64,000 bases of DNA from NCBI RefSeq assembly GCF_000385135.1, contig NZ_ARQM01000010.1:1054001-1118000 (forward strand), in the 5' to 3' direction. Below are positions 36,534-44,480 of the stretch, piece after piece. This stretch comes from Promicromonospora sukumoe 327MFSha3.1 (GTDB lineage: Bacteria > Actinomycetota > Actinomycetes > Actinomycetales > Cellulomonadaceae). Under the pieces are notes generated by a model that had not been told where the DNA came from, did no database searches, and worked only from the letters and a program-made list of their open reading frames with translations. A program made the position numbers and the translations under genes. Each line of letters starts with the position of its first letter. Within the stretch, counting starts at the first letter, position 1.

Positions 36534-37776
36534 CGGGCGCCGCCGTCCGCGCCCGGCGTCGCCGCCACGCGGTCCAGGCGAGCCCGCCCAGCGCGGCGAG
36601 CACGGGCCCGGTCATGTGCGCGCCCGTCATCACGAGCAGGCCGAGCGCCGCCGCGAGCGACACCGCCGCGCACCACCAGGACGCGCGCCAGCGGGGCAGG
36701 AGCCGCAGCGCCGCGGCGGCGCCCACCACGTAGAGCAGCGAGAACGTGGCCGTCGCCATGAGCAGGATCGCGTCGGTGGACAGGTGCAGCAGGGCGAGCG
36801 TCGCCGTCGTGCCGAGCGCCACCACCGTGATCAGCACCAGGGAGCGGCGCGGCGTGCGGCCCGGCGCGGCGGCCAGCCAGGACGGGAGCGCGCCGTCACG
36901 GGCCAGGGCGGTGCCCATCCGGCTGCCGCCCGCGAAGTACACGTTGATGGCCCCGACCGTCAGGAGCACGGCCACCACCGTGGTCACGGGCCGGGCCTGC
37001 TCGCCGAACCCGAGCACCAGCAGGTCCGACAGCGGCGCGGGCCCCGGCGTCGGCCCCAGCACGGCGACCGTCGCGAAGGCGACGCCGAGGTACAGCACGC
37101 CGACGGCGGCCACCGCGATCGCGGTGGCCCGCGGGATGTCGCGGGCCGGGTTCCGGTACTCGGCCGACAGCGAGCCCAGGATCTCCCACCCGGCGAACGC
37201 CCAGACCAGCAGCGCGGCGGCCGAGCCCACCGCGCCCCAGCCGTGCGGGGCGAACGGCGTCAGGTTGCCGGGCTGCGCGTGCGGCAGCGCCACCACGACG
37301 GCGACCGCGAGCAGCAGCGCGACCGTGCCCGCGATGACGAGCTGGGCGGTGCCCGAGACCCGCAGGTCGAACCAGTTCATGACGGCGCAGACCGCGATGA
37401 TGGCCACGGTCGTGGTCAGGGCGGTCCCGACGCCGCCGCCGGTCGCGTCGGCCACGTAGGCACCCGCGAAGCCCGCCGCGGCGGGCGCCCCCACTGGGAT
37501 CGTCGCGTAGAACGCCCAGCCGACCATCGTCGAGGCCCGCTCGCCGAACGCGAGCCGGGCGTACGTGGCCACGCCGCCGCCGTCGGGGTGCCGGGCACCC
37601 AGGGCGGCGAACGTCGTGGCGAGCGGGACGGAGAGGAGCACGAGGGCTCCCCAGGCGACGAGCGAGGCGGGGCCCGCGACGCCGGCGGCCAGCGCCGGGA
37701 GCGAGATGACACCGGTACCGAGCATGGCGCCGAGGGTGAGCGCCGCGCCCTGGGGGACGCTGAGACCGTTCTTCAT
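36478..37776 (-). CDS. APC-superfamily amino acid permease, YjeH-like exporter
   Basis: A 432-residue, 12-TM-type transporter. LGAMLGTGVISLPALAAGVAG is the APC TM1 unwound GxG segment, and VPLATTFAALGARHPDGGGV and FAGWEILGSLSAEYRNPARD match the subgroup of E. coli YjeH, an L-methionine and branched-chain amino acid exporter. Substrate assignment by similarity only. TAGGTT seven bases before the ATG predicts a leaderless message. The 3' end overlaps the MocR gene tail to tail, so the two transcripts are complementary over at least 56 nt. Confidence 0.82.
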   Translation of the reverse strand: MKNGLSVPQGAALTLGAMLGTGVISLPALAAGVAGPASLVAWGALVLLSVPLATTFAALGARHPDGGGVATYARLAFGERASTMVGWAFYATIPVGAPAAAGFAGAYVADATGGGVGTALTTTVAIIAVCAVMNWFDLRVSGTAQLVIAGTVALLLAVAVVVALPHAQPGNLTPFAPHGWGAVGSAAALLVWAFAGWEILGSLSAEYRNPARDIPRATAIAVAAVGVLYLGVAFATVAVLGPTPGPAPLSDLLVLGFGEQARPVTTVVAVLLTVGAINVYFAGGSRMGTALARDGALPSWLAAAPGRTPRRSLVLITVVALGTTATLALLHLSTDAILLMATATFSLLYVVGAAAALRLLPRWRASWWCAAVSLAAALGLLVMTGAHMTGPVLAALGGLAWTAWRRRRARTAAPVTAPAAAPASGSLAGSSS

Positions 37777-37783
37777 GACCTCG

Positions 37784-37789
37784 AACCTA
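37784..37789 (-). promoter_or_regulatory. -10 box of the exporter gene (leaderless)
   Basis: TAGGTT on the minus strand, seven bases before the ATG at 37776. Confidence 0.5.
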
Positions 37790-37825
37790 GGGTCGCGGTG
37801 GACCGGCGAACGGGCCGATCCGGGG

Positions 37826-39613
37826 TCAGTCGTTCAGGCCGATCGGCGCCCGGGCCAGGGCCGCCGGGGTCACCGGCGGCGCCGCCGCCAGCTCGCGCAG
37901 GTGCAGCAGCCCCGTCGTGGTCGCGATGGCGAAGACGCGGTCGCCCGGGTTCAGCGGGCGGCCCTGCGACGGCTCGAACATGCGCCCGCCCCCGCCGCTC
38001 GAGTGGGTCACCGTGTCGAACGCCAGCAGGCGGCTGCGCGCCGCGCCGGGCCGGTCGAAGCTGACGTCGCTGCTGTGCGCGCCGTCCAGCTCGCTGCCGC
38101 GCTCGACCCGGATCTCGGCGAGCACGAGCACGCGGTCCCGGTACGGGATGGTGGCCTTGACCTCCTGGCCGATCATCGCGGCGGCGAAGGACGGCGCGGC
38201 GAGGAACGACGAGCTGAGACCCACCGAGTCCGGGATCTCGCGCCGGATGCGCCGCGCCAGGTCCCGGTCGAACACCCGCAGCACCGTGCGCAGGCTCGGC
38301 GGCGCGTCCTTGGCCCGGGGGACCGAGCGGGCCGCGAAGCTGATCCCGATGGTCGTGGCGCCGCCGCTCGTGACCACCACGATCGCCTGCGCCGCCCCGA
38401 CGTAGGCGCTGCGCAGGGTCGTGGCCCGCCGGGCGTCGCCGATCACCACGGGCACGTCGCGGGCGCGCGCCACCGCGATCCCGCGAGCGGACTCGTCGAT
38501 GTCGACCGCGACGACCGGGACGCCGCGCCGGTCCAGGGACCGCACGATCCGGGTGCCGAGGTCGCCCATGCCCACGACCACCACGTGGTCGGACATCGCG
38601 TGCAGCGGCGAGCCGGTGTCGAGCAGCCGCTGGGTGCGCACCACGCCGTCGACCACCACACCGGTGACCCAGGGGATCACGGCGACGCTCACGACCGTCA
38701 GCGCCACCTGGGTGACCTTGACGACCGGGTGCGCGTCGTGGTCGGGGTCGCTGCCCGCCAGGGACGGCAGCACCGCCTCGTACAGCGCCCCGAAGAACGA
38801 GGCGCCGGTGGCCAGCTCGATGGTCACCGCCCCGACGAGCACCACCACCAGCAGCACGGCCGCGGCCAGCAGCAGGTTCCAGCCCGACGTGATCGCCAGG
38901 GTGCGCAGGTAGTCGCCGAACCGGCGGCGCCGGTGCGGGTCCACCTCGTCCTCGTCGGGCTCCAGCTCGGCCCTGACCTCCGGCAGGACGTCGTCCGGGC
39001 CGGCGTCCGCCAGGAGCACCTTGGGCGTCAGCGCCCCCAGCTCGCCCTCGGTCGGCAGCGCCACCACGCCGTCGTCGCCGTCGGACGCGAACAGGACCAT
39101 GCGGGTGGGCAGGGCCTCCTCCTCGTCCGACACCGTGACCAGGCGGCGGTGCCGCACCGGCAGGCGGACCTGGCGCCGCAGCGCGGCGCCCACGATCTCG
39201 GGGGCGGAGAACGCCGAGGACGACAGGACGGTGCAGCGGTCGTGCTCCAGGTGCCGGCCGAGCGACTCGTCGAAGATGCGGACCACGACGCGCAGCCCGG
39301 GCCACCGCTCGCGCAGCAGGAGCGCGAGGGCGACGTTCCCGCCGTCGTCCTGGTCCACGAGCGCGGCCGCCGCGGCCCGCTCGATGCCCGCCGCCTTCAG
39401 GGCCTCCTCGTCGACCCGCGCCGCCTCCTGCACGTCCACGTGCTTCAGCTCCAGCGCCACGATGTCCTCGGCGTACCGCGAGGTGCGGTCGGGCATCAGC
39501 ACCGTGACCGACCCGCGGAACCGGCTCGCGAGGGCCCGGGTGAGGCGAAAGGCGAGGGGGCCGTCGCCGACGACGACGTAGTGCGCTCGCGTGCCCGAGC
39601 TGGCATCCGTCAT
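37826..39613 (-). CDS. Double-RCK (TrkA-N) membrane protein, CASTOR/POLLUX-like
   Basis: 595 residues. A first Rossmann/RCK domain (HYVVVGDGPLAFRLTRALAS, about 8-200) is followed by a charged linker, two TM segments (about 240-268 and 298-320) and a second RCK domain (HVVVVGMGDLGTRIVRSLD, from about 340) with a C-terminal TrkA-C-like region. The layout recalls RCK-gated ion channels and CASTOR/POLLUX proteins. However, the segment between the TMs (ASFFGALYEAVLPSLAGSDP) has no TxGYGD selectivity filter, and the soluble domain precedes the membrane part. NAD(H) binding is likely; ion transport is not certain. TACGCT seven bases before the ATG supports the start. Confidence 0.75.
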   Translation of the reverse strand: MTDASSGTRAHYVVVGDGPLAFRLTRALASRFRGSVTVLMPDRTSRYAEDIVALELKHVDVQEAARVDEEALKAAGIERAAAAALVDQDDGGNVALALLLRERWPGLRVVVRIFDESLGRHLEHDRCTVLSSSAFSAPEIVGAALRRQVRLPVRHRRLVTVSDEEEALPTRMVLFASDGDDGVVALPTEGELGALTPKVLLADAGPDDVLPEVRAELEPDEDEVDPHRRRRFGDYLRTLAITSGWNLLLAAAVLLVVVLVGAVTIELATGASFFGALYEAVLPSLAGSDPDHDAHPVVKVTQVALTVVSVAVIPWVTGVVVDGVVRTQRLLDTGSPLHAMSDHVVVVGMGDLGTRIVRSLDRRGVPVVAVDIDESARGIAVARARDVPVVIGDARRATTLRSAYVGAAQAIVVVTSGGATTIGISFAARSVPRAKDAPPSLRTVLRVFDRDLARRIRREIPDSVGLSSSFLAAPSFAAAMIGQEVKATIPYRDRVLVLAEIRVERGSELDGAHSSDVSFDRPGAARSRLLAFDTVTHSSGGGGRMFEPSQGRPLNPGDRVFAIATTTGLLHLRELAAAPPVTPAALARAPIGLND

Positions 39614-39620
39614 GTGCGCG

Positions 39621-39626
39621 AGCGTA
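39621..39626 (-). promoter_or_regulatory. -10 box of the double-RCK gene (leaderless)
   Basis: TACGCT on the minus strand, seven bases before the ATG at 39613. Confidence 0.45.
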
Positions 39627-39628
39627 GC

Positions 39629-39680
39629 GGGACCCTCCGACAGTCGGCACGCAAGGTGCGCGCCGCCGCCGGAGGGTCCC
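39629..39680 (-). terminator. Candidate terminator of the fadAB operon
   Basis: GGGACCCTCCG (39629-39639) and CGGAGGGTCCC (39670-39680) form an 11-bp stem 30 bp after the fadB stop, with a 30-base loop that can itself fold. No clear U run follows. Confidence 0.45.
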
Positions 39681-39710
39681 GGTGCTGCTCAGGCTCTGCC
39701 TGTCTGCTGC

Positions 39711-41861
39711 CTAGGCGGCGGGCACGTTCGCCACGCCGTCCGGCAGGAACCGCCGGCCCAGGACCTTCTCGCTGTAGCCGGTGCGGTCCAGGTACGGCGT
39801 GATGCCGCCCGTGTGGAAGCCCCAGCCGGCACCGAGGATCATCGCGAGGTCGATCTGCTGCGGCGAGGGCACGACGCCCTCCTCCAGCATGAGGCCGATC
39901 TCGGTGGTCAGGGTGGTCAGCACCGCGTCGAGCACGCCGTCGCCGTCGAGCACGACCTGGCCGTGACGGCCGGTCTCGCCCGCGACGAGCGCGTCGCCGA
40001 ACACGGCCTGGATGGCCGGGTCGACGGGCTTGGGCAGGCCCTTGGCGGGCGCGTCGAGCACTACGCGGGTGCCGTCGGCCACGAGCTTCTGCAGGCCGGG
40101 GGAGGCGGGGATGCGCTCGCCCAGGTCCTCGCGCAGCGAGGTGAGCACGTGCAGGCCGACGGCCGGGCCCACCAGGTCGAGCAGCTCGAACGTCGGCATC
40201 GGGAAGCCGAGCGGCGCGAGCGCGCGGTCGGCGACGGCGACCGGGGTGCCGTTCTCGATGGCGTCCATGACCTTGCCCATCACCAGCAGCAGCAGCCGGT
40301 TGACCACGAAGCCCGGGCGGTCGCCCGCCAGGACCGCGGTCTTGCGGAGCTTCTTGGTGACGGCGAACGCCGTGGCCAGCGCCTCGTCGGAGGTGTGCTC
40401 GGCGTTGATCACCTCGACCAGCGGCATCTGGGCCACCGGGTTGAAGAAGTGGATGCCGACCACGCGCTCGGGGTGGGCCAGGTCGGCCGCCATCTCGGTG
40501 ACGGACAGCGCCGAGGTGTTGGTGGCCAGGATCGCCTCGGGCGAGATGATGCCCTCCAGCTCGGCGAACACCTTCTTCTTGAGCCCCATGACCTCGGTGA
40601 CGGCCTCGATGACGAAGTCGCACGACGCGAACTCGCCGATGTCCGTGGTGCCGGTCACCGACGCGACGATGCGGGTCGCGGCCTCGGGCGTCAGGCGCCC
40701 GCGGCCGGCCAGCTTCTCCGCCGTCTCGCGGACGAAGGCCAGGCCCTTGTCCACGCGCTCCTGGTCCAGGTCGCGCATGACGACGGGCACGCCGAGCCGC
40801 TGCGCGAACAGGAACGCCATCTGCGCGGCCATCAGGCCCGCGCCCACGACTCCGACGCGAGTGATCGGCCGCGCGAGCTTCGGGTCCGGCGCGCCCGCGG
40901 GCTTCTTGCCGGCGCCCACGAGGTTGAACGCGTAGATGCTGGCGCGCATCTCGTCGGACATGATGAGGTCCGCGAGAGCCTCGTCCTCGGCCGCGAACGC
41001 GTCCGTCTTGGCGGCGTCGCGGGCGCCCGCGATCAGCTCCAGCGCGCGGCCCGGGGCGGGGCGCGAGGTGCCGACCACGGCGTCGAGCTGGGCCTTGGCG
41101 GCGCCGATCACGGCGTCCCACACGGGCTGCGGGTCGAGCTCGCGGCGGGGCACCTCGATCTCGCCGGTGACGACCTTGGCGGCCCAGATGATGGACTGCT
41201 CCAGGAAGTCGGCGGCCTCGAACAGCTCGTCCACCAGGCCGATCTTGAGGGCCTCGGCGGGCTTGTACGGCTTGTTCGCCGCCGGGCGGGTCAGGATGAC
41301 CTCGATCGCCTTCTCCACGCCGACCAGGCGCGGCACGAGGTAGGCGCCGCCCCAGCCGGGGACCAGGCCGATGCCGGTCTCGGGCAGGCCGAGCGCGGCG
41401 GCGTCGGACGCCACGGTGCGGTAGTCGCAGTTCAGCGCGACCTCGAGGCCGCCGCCGAGCGCCAGGCCGTTCACGAACGCGAAGGTCGGCACCCCGGTGG
41501 TGGCGCGCAGGTCGCCCAGGATCGTGTACGCGGCGTGGCCCATGCGGCCCAGCTCGACGGCCTCGTCATGGCCGCTCAGCGTGGTCACGCCCTTGAGGTC
41601 GGCGCCAGCCGCGAGGAAGTACGGCTTGCCCGTCACGCCGACGGCGGCGATCTCGCCGGCCTCGGCGCGGCCGCGCACGGCCTCCAGCGCGGCCCGGAGC
41701 TCGGCCATGCCGCCCGGCCCGAGCGTGTTCGGCTTGGTGTGGTCCAGGCCGTTGTCGAGCGTGACCAGGGCGAGCACGCCGGCGCCGCCGGGGAGCTGGA
41801 CGTCGCGCACCAGCGCGTGGGTGACGCGCTCGGTGAAGGTGGTCGAAGAGTTCTCGGTCAC
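39711..41861 (-). CDS. fadB: 3-hydroxyacyl-CoA dehydrogenase / enoyl-CoA hydratase (beta-oxidation alpha subunit)
   Basis: A 716-residue bifunctional protein of fatty-acid beta-oxidation. The N-terminal crotonase domain (about 1-300) hydrates trans-2-enoyl-CoA (PYFLAAGADLKGV, FVNGLALGGGLEVALNCDYR, GLPETGIGLVPGWGGAYLVPR). The NAD-binding 3-hydroxyacyl-CoA dehydrogenase part starts at VGVVGAGLMAAQMAFLFAQR and contains VGIHFFNPVAQMPLVEVI. The C-terminal domain is duplicated as usual. The GTG start lies 3 nt after the fadA stop, so translation is coupled. Together with FadA it carries out three steps of the cycle; the acyl-CoA dehydrogenase is not in the window. Confidence 0.94.
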   Translation of the reverse strand: MTENSSTTFTERVTHALVRDVQLPGGAGVLALVTLDNGLDHTKPNTLGPGGMAELRAALEAVRGRAEAGEIAAVGVTGKPYFLAAGADLKGVTTLSGHDEAVELGRMGHAAYTILGDLRATTGVPTFAFVNGLALGGGLEVALNCDYRTVASDAAALGLPETGIGLVPGWGGAYLVPRLVGVEKAIEVILTRPAANKPYKPAEALKIGLVDELFEAADFLEQSIIWAAKVVTGEIEVPRRELDPQPVWDAVIGAAKAQLDAVVGTSRPAPGRALELIAGARDAAKTDAFAAEDEALADLIMSDEMRASIYAFNLVGAGKKPAGAPDPKLARPITRVGVVGAGLMAAQMAFLFAQRLGVPVVMRDLDQERVDKGLAFVRETAEKLAGRGRLTPEAATRIVASVTGTTDIGEFASCDFVIEAVTEVMGLKKKVFAELEGIISPEAILATNTSALSVTEMAADLAHPERVVGIHFFNPVAQMPLVEVINAEHTSDEALATAFAVTKKLRKTAVLAGDRPGFVVNRLLLLVMGKVMDAIENGTPVAVADRALAPLGFPMPTFELLDLVGPAVGLHVLTSLREDLGERIPASPGLQKLVADGTRVVLDAPAKGLPKPVDPAIQAVFGDALVAGETGRHGQVVLDGDGVLDAVLTTLTTEIGLMLEEGVVPSPQQIDLAMILGAGWGFHTGGITPYLDRTGYSEKVLGRRFLPDGVANVPAA

Positions 41862-41864
41862 GGG

Positions 41865-43115
41865 TCAGTTCTCCTCGTCCGTGTGGCCGGAGTAGTCGGC
41901 GTGGTGCGGGTTCTCCCAGATGACGCTGCCGCCCTGGCCCAGGCCCACGCACATGGCGGTGAGCCCGTAGCGGACCTCGGGGTGCTGCTCGAACTGGCGC
42001 GCGAGCTGCGTCATCAGGCGCACGCCCGAGCTGGCCAGCGGGTGCCCCATGGCGATGGCGCCGCCGTACGGGTTGACGCGCGGGTCGTCGTCGGCGATGC
42101 CGTAGTGGTCCAGGAACGAGAGCACCTGCACGGCGAAGGCCTCGTTCAGCTCGAACAGGCCGATGTCGTCGATGGTCAGGCCCGCGGCCTTGAGCGCCTT
42201 CTCCGTGGAGGGCACCGGGCCGTAGCCCATGATCTCCGGCGGCACGCCGGCGTACCCGTAGGAGACGAGCCGCATCTTCGCGGGCAGGCCCAGCTCGGCC
42301 GCGACGTCGCCCGAGGCGAGGATCGCGGCGGTGGCGCCGTCGGTCAGCGGGGACGACGTCGCCGGGGTGACCCGGCCGCCGGGGCGGAACGGCGTCTTGA
42401 GGCCCTGGATGGACTCGAAGGTGGTCTCCGGGCGGGGCAGCTCGTCGGTGGTGGCCAGACCCCAGCCCAGCTCCGCCGAGCGGACGGCGACCGGCACCAG
42501 GTCCGGGTCGATGTTCCCGTTGGCCAGCGCCTTGGCGTACTTGGCCTGCGACTCGACGGCGAACCGGTCGGCGCGCTCCTTGGTGAGCTGCGGGAACTTG
42601 TCGTGCAGGTTCTCGGCCGTGACGCCCATGTTGAGCGACTGCGGGTCCACGAGCTTCTCGGCCACGAACCGGGGGTTGACGTCGGCGTCGAAGCCCATCG
42701 GGTGGCGGCCCATGTGCTCCACGCCGCCCGCGATCACGACGTCGGCGGCGCCCATGGCGATGCCCGCGGCCGTGGTGGTGGTCGCCGTCATGGCGCCGGC
42801 GCACATGCGGTCGATGGCGTAGCCCGGCACGGACTGGGGGAGGCCGGCGAGCATACCGACGGTGCGGCCGAGCGTGAGCCCCTGGTCGCCCTGCTGCGTC
42901 GTGGCGGCGATCGCCACCTCGTCGATCCGCTCCGGGGGGAGCTCGGGGTGCCGCCGCAGCAGCTCGCGCACCACCTTCACGATCAGGTCGTCAGCACGCG
43001 TCTGCGCGTACATGCCGTCGGGCTTGGCCTTGCCGAAGGGCGTGCGGGCGCCGTCGACGAAGACGACGTCGCGGACGGCGCGGCGGGCGCGCGGTGTTTC
43101 CGGGGCTGCGGTCAT
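41865..43115 (-). CDS. fadA: Acetyl-CoA C-acyltransferase (3-ketoacyl-CoA thiolase)
   Basis: A 416-residue thiolase. The acylated Cys is in AIDRMCAGAMTATTTTA. The His and Cys of the second half are in GGAIAMGHPLASSGVR and AMCVGLGQGGSVIWE, and FELNEAFAVQVL is the NEAF loop. It cleaves 3-ketoacyl-CoA to acetyl-CoA and a shortened acyl-CoA. ATG 43115 (MTAAPET) is preferred; the frame runs upstream without similarity. SD: AGGAGT seven bases upstream. First gene of the fadAB pair, with an inverted repeat about 70 bp upstream as candidate operator. Confidence 0.94.
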   Translation of the reverse strand: MTAAPETPRARRAVRDVVFVDGARTPFGKAKPDGMYAQTRADDLIVKVVRELLRRHPELPPERIDEVAIAATTQQGDQGLTLGRTVGMLAGLPQSVPGYAIDRMCAGAMTATTTTAAGIAMGAADVVIAGGVEHMGRHPMGFDADVNPRFVAEKLVDPQSLNMGVTAENLHDKFPQLTKERADRFAVESQAKYAKALANGNIDPDLVPVAVRSAELGWGLATTDELPRPETTFESIQGLKTPFRPGGRVTPATSSPLTDGATAAILASGDVAAELGLPAKMRLVSYGYAGVPPEIMGYGPVPSTEKALKAAGLTIDDIGLFELNEAFAVQVLSFLDHYGIADDDPRVNPYGGAIAMGHPLASSGVRLMTQLARQFEQHPEVRYGLTAMCVGLGQGGSVIWENPHHADYSGHTDEEN

Positions 43116-43184
43116 CAGCAGGACTCCTGGGTTTTTCGGGACGGCGGCGTCCGGTGTGCGACGCCGCTGGATCGAGATACACGC

Positions 43185-43201
43185 TACCGCGAGTACCGGT
43201 A
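43185..43201. promoter_or_regulatory. Inverted repeat upstream of fadA (candidate operator)
   Basis: TACCGCGAGTACCGGTA contains TACCG-N7-CGGTA plus the perfect palindrome TACCGGTA. It lies about 70 bp before fadA and overlaps a TAGCGT hexamer (minus strand, 43186-43181) that could be the -10 box. TetR-type regulators of fatty-acid degradation in actinobacteria bind sites of this general form; the regulator is not in the window. Confidence 0.4.
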
Positions 43202-43263
43202 AAAAGCACGCACGACCTGAGACCGAGTCCCGGGCAATCGTGAAACGCGGTATCGAAACACAG

Positions 43264-43338
43264 AAGTGCGCTTCTACCCAGTCATCGGGCCCGGAATCAC
43301 GCTGATTTCGGGCCGAATGGCGGGGTAGAAGCGCACCT
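43264..43338. repeat. Long imperfect palindrome, family member 1
   Basis: GTGCGCTTCTACCC (43266-43279) is mirrored by GGGTAGAAGCGCAC (43323-43336), with a second paired block inside (CGGGCC...TCA against TGA...GGGCCG) and a three-base loop. The same family occurs at 62849-62925. Extragenic, between divergent-side fadA and the 3' end of femX, so it may terminate femX. Confidence 0.8.
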
Positions 43339-43394
43339 TGGTGTCGCCAGGCTGGCCGGAGCGCGGTCACGCGCCCCTGCGGGGTGGGTGCGGG

Positions 43395-44447
43395 TCAGTT
43401 GCCGCGGAGCTTGCGCACCACCTTCTTGGCCGTCGGCAGCGCGCTGTTCCAGGTCGTGTACCAGCGCGAGAACGAGACGTCGATCGAGCCCACGAGCTCG
43501 TCGGTGTGCTTCGCGAAGCTCTTCTTGAAGTCGCTGATGCCGTCGTTGAGCAGGCCGTTCATGTCGTACCGCACCAGGCCCTGCTCACGGGCGATCTCGA
43601 TGGTGCGCCAGTACGTCGGCGCGGTGGCGGTCGCCTTGCGGCCGGCGTCGTTGCCACCGCCGTACAGCAGGAACGACGTGCTGGCCGAGTTCACGCACCA
43701 CGCGAAGCACGCCGGGACGTCGTCGAGGTAGGTGGCCACCAGCACCGACTTGTCGCCGAGCTGCCGGTTGATGTCCAGGTAGTACTCGTCGGAGTGGATG
43801 GCGAAGCCGGCGCGCTGGGCGGTCTCCTTGTAGACGTCGAGCACGCGCAGCACCTCCGCGTCCTCCGTGACCCGGCGGATGTCCAGGCCCGCGCGGCCGC
43901 CCTTGCGGATCTCGTAGCGCGTCGACTTGCGCATGTCCGCCATCAGCTCGTCCGCGGGCCGGGTGAGGTCCAGGATGAGCGTGCTCGGGATGAGGATCTG
44001 GTTGGGCGCGTAGCGCCGGCCGTTGAGGTCGAGCTGGGTGCCCGCGGGCCAGTCCGGCTCGATGGTGATGCCGACCCCGCCCACGTTCTCGCGCGCCCAC
44101 TCCACGACCGTGTTGGTCACGGCGTTGCGGGTCGCGGTGTCGCCCACGCCGAACACGGCCTGCGCGGTCTCGCCGTCGTGGTGCGCGACGACGGGGCCGC
44201 GCGGCACGTAGGACAGGGCCCGGAACTGGGCGGGCAGCGGCCGCACCAGGAGCTGCGCCAGGCCCACGGTGGAGCCGTCCTCGGTGACGCGCAGGCGGTG
44301 CGCGCGCCAGTTCCCGGCCGCCTTGACCTCGCCCCAGCCCCACAGCTGGAGGGGGTGGCCGCCGAGGGCGAGCACCTCCCGGTCCCAGGTCGAAGGATCG
44401 GTGACGACGTCGACGGCGAGCGTGATTGGCTCCGACAGGGCTGGCAT
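43395..44447 (-). CDS. FemABX-family peptidoglycan aminoacyltransferase
   Basis: A 350-residue protein of the FemX/FemAB family, which adds amino acids from aminoacyl-tRNA to the lysine side chain of lipid II. Two GNAT-like lobes are visible; typical blocks are HPLQLWGWGEVKAAGNW near the N-terminus, YVPRGPVV, and STRYEIRKGGRAGLDIR, with SFLLYGGGNDAGR...TYWRTIEIARE in the second lobe. The C-terminus is basic (KKVVRKLRGN), which could contact tRNA or membrane. With the D-aspartate-ligase-like gene at 48 kb it suggests a Lys-based wall with an interpeptide bridge. TAGAGT seven bases before the ATG fixes the start. Confidence 0.85.
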   Translation of the reverse strand: MPALSEPITLAVDVVTDPSTWDREVLALGGHPLQLWGWGEVKAAGNWRAHRLRVTEDGSTVGLAQLLVRPLPAQFRALSYVPRGPVVAHHDGETAQAVFGVGDTATRNAVTNTVVEWARENVGGVGITIEPDWPAGTQLDLNGRRYAPNQILIPSTLILDLTRPADELMADMRKSTRYEIRKGGRAGLDIRRVTEDAEVLRVLDVYKETAQRAGFAIHSDEYYLDINRQLGDKSVLVATYLDDVPACFAWCVNSASTSFLLYGGGNDAGRKATATAPTYWRTIEIAREQGLVRYDMNGLLNDGISDFKKSFAKHTDELVGSIDVSFSRWYTTWNSALPTAKKVVRKLRGN

Positions 44448-44454
44448 GGGGACG

Positions 44455-44460
44455 ACTCTA
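44455..44460 (-). promoter_or_regulatory. -10 box of the FemX gene (leaderless)
   Basis: TAGAGT on the minus strand, seven bases before the ATG at 44447. Confidence 0.5.
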
Positions 44461-44480
44461 CTGGGGTCGGCGTGCGCCTT

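Noticed and set aside
39591-43202. A plus-strand open frame of about 1200 codons across fadA and fadB
   Set aside because: Antisense of two unmistakable beta-oxidation genes; composition is low-complexity.
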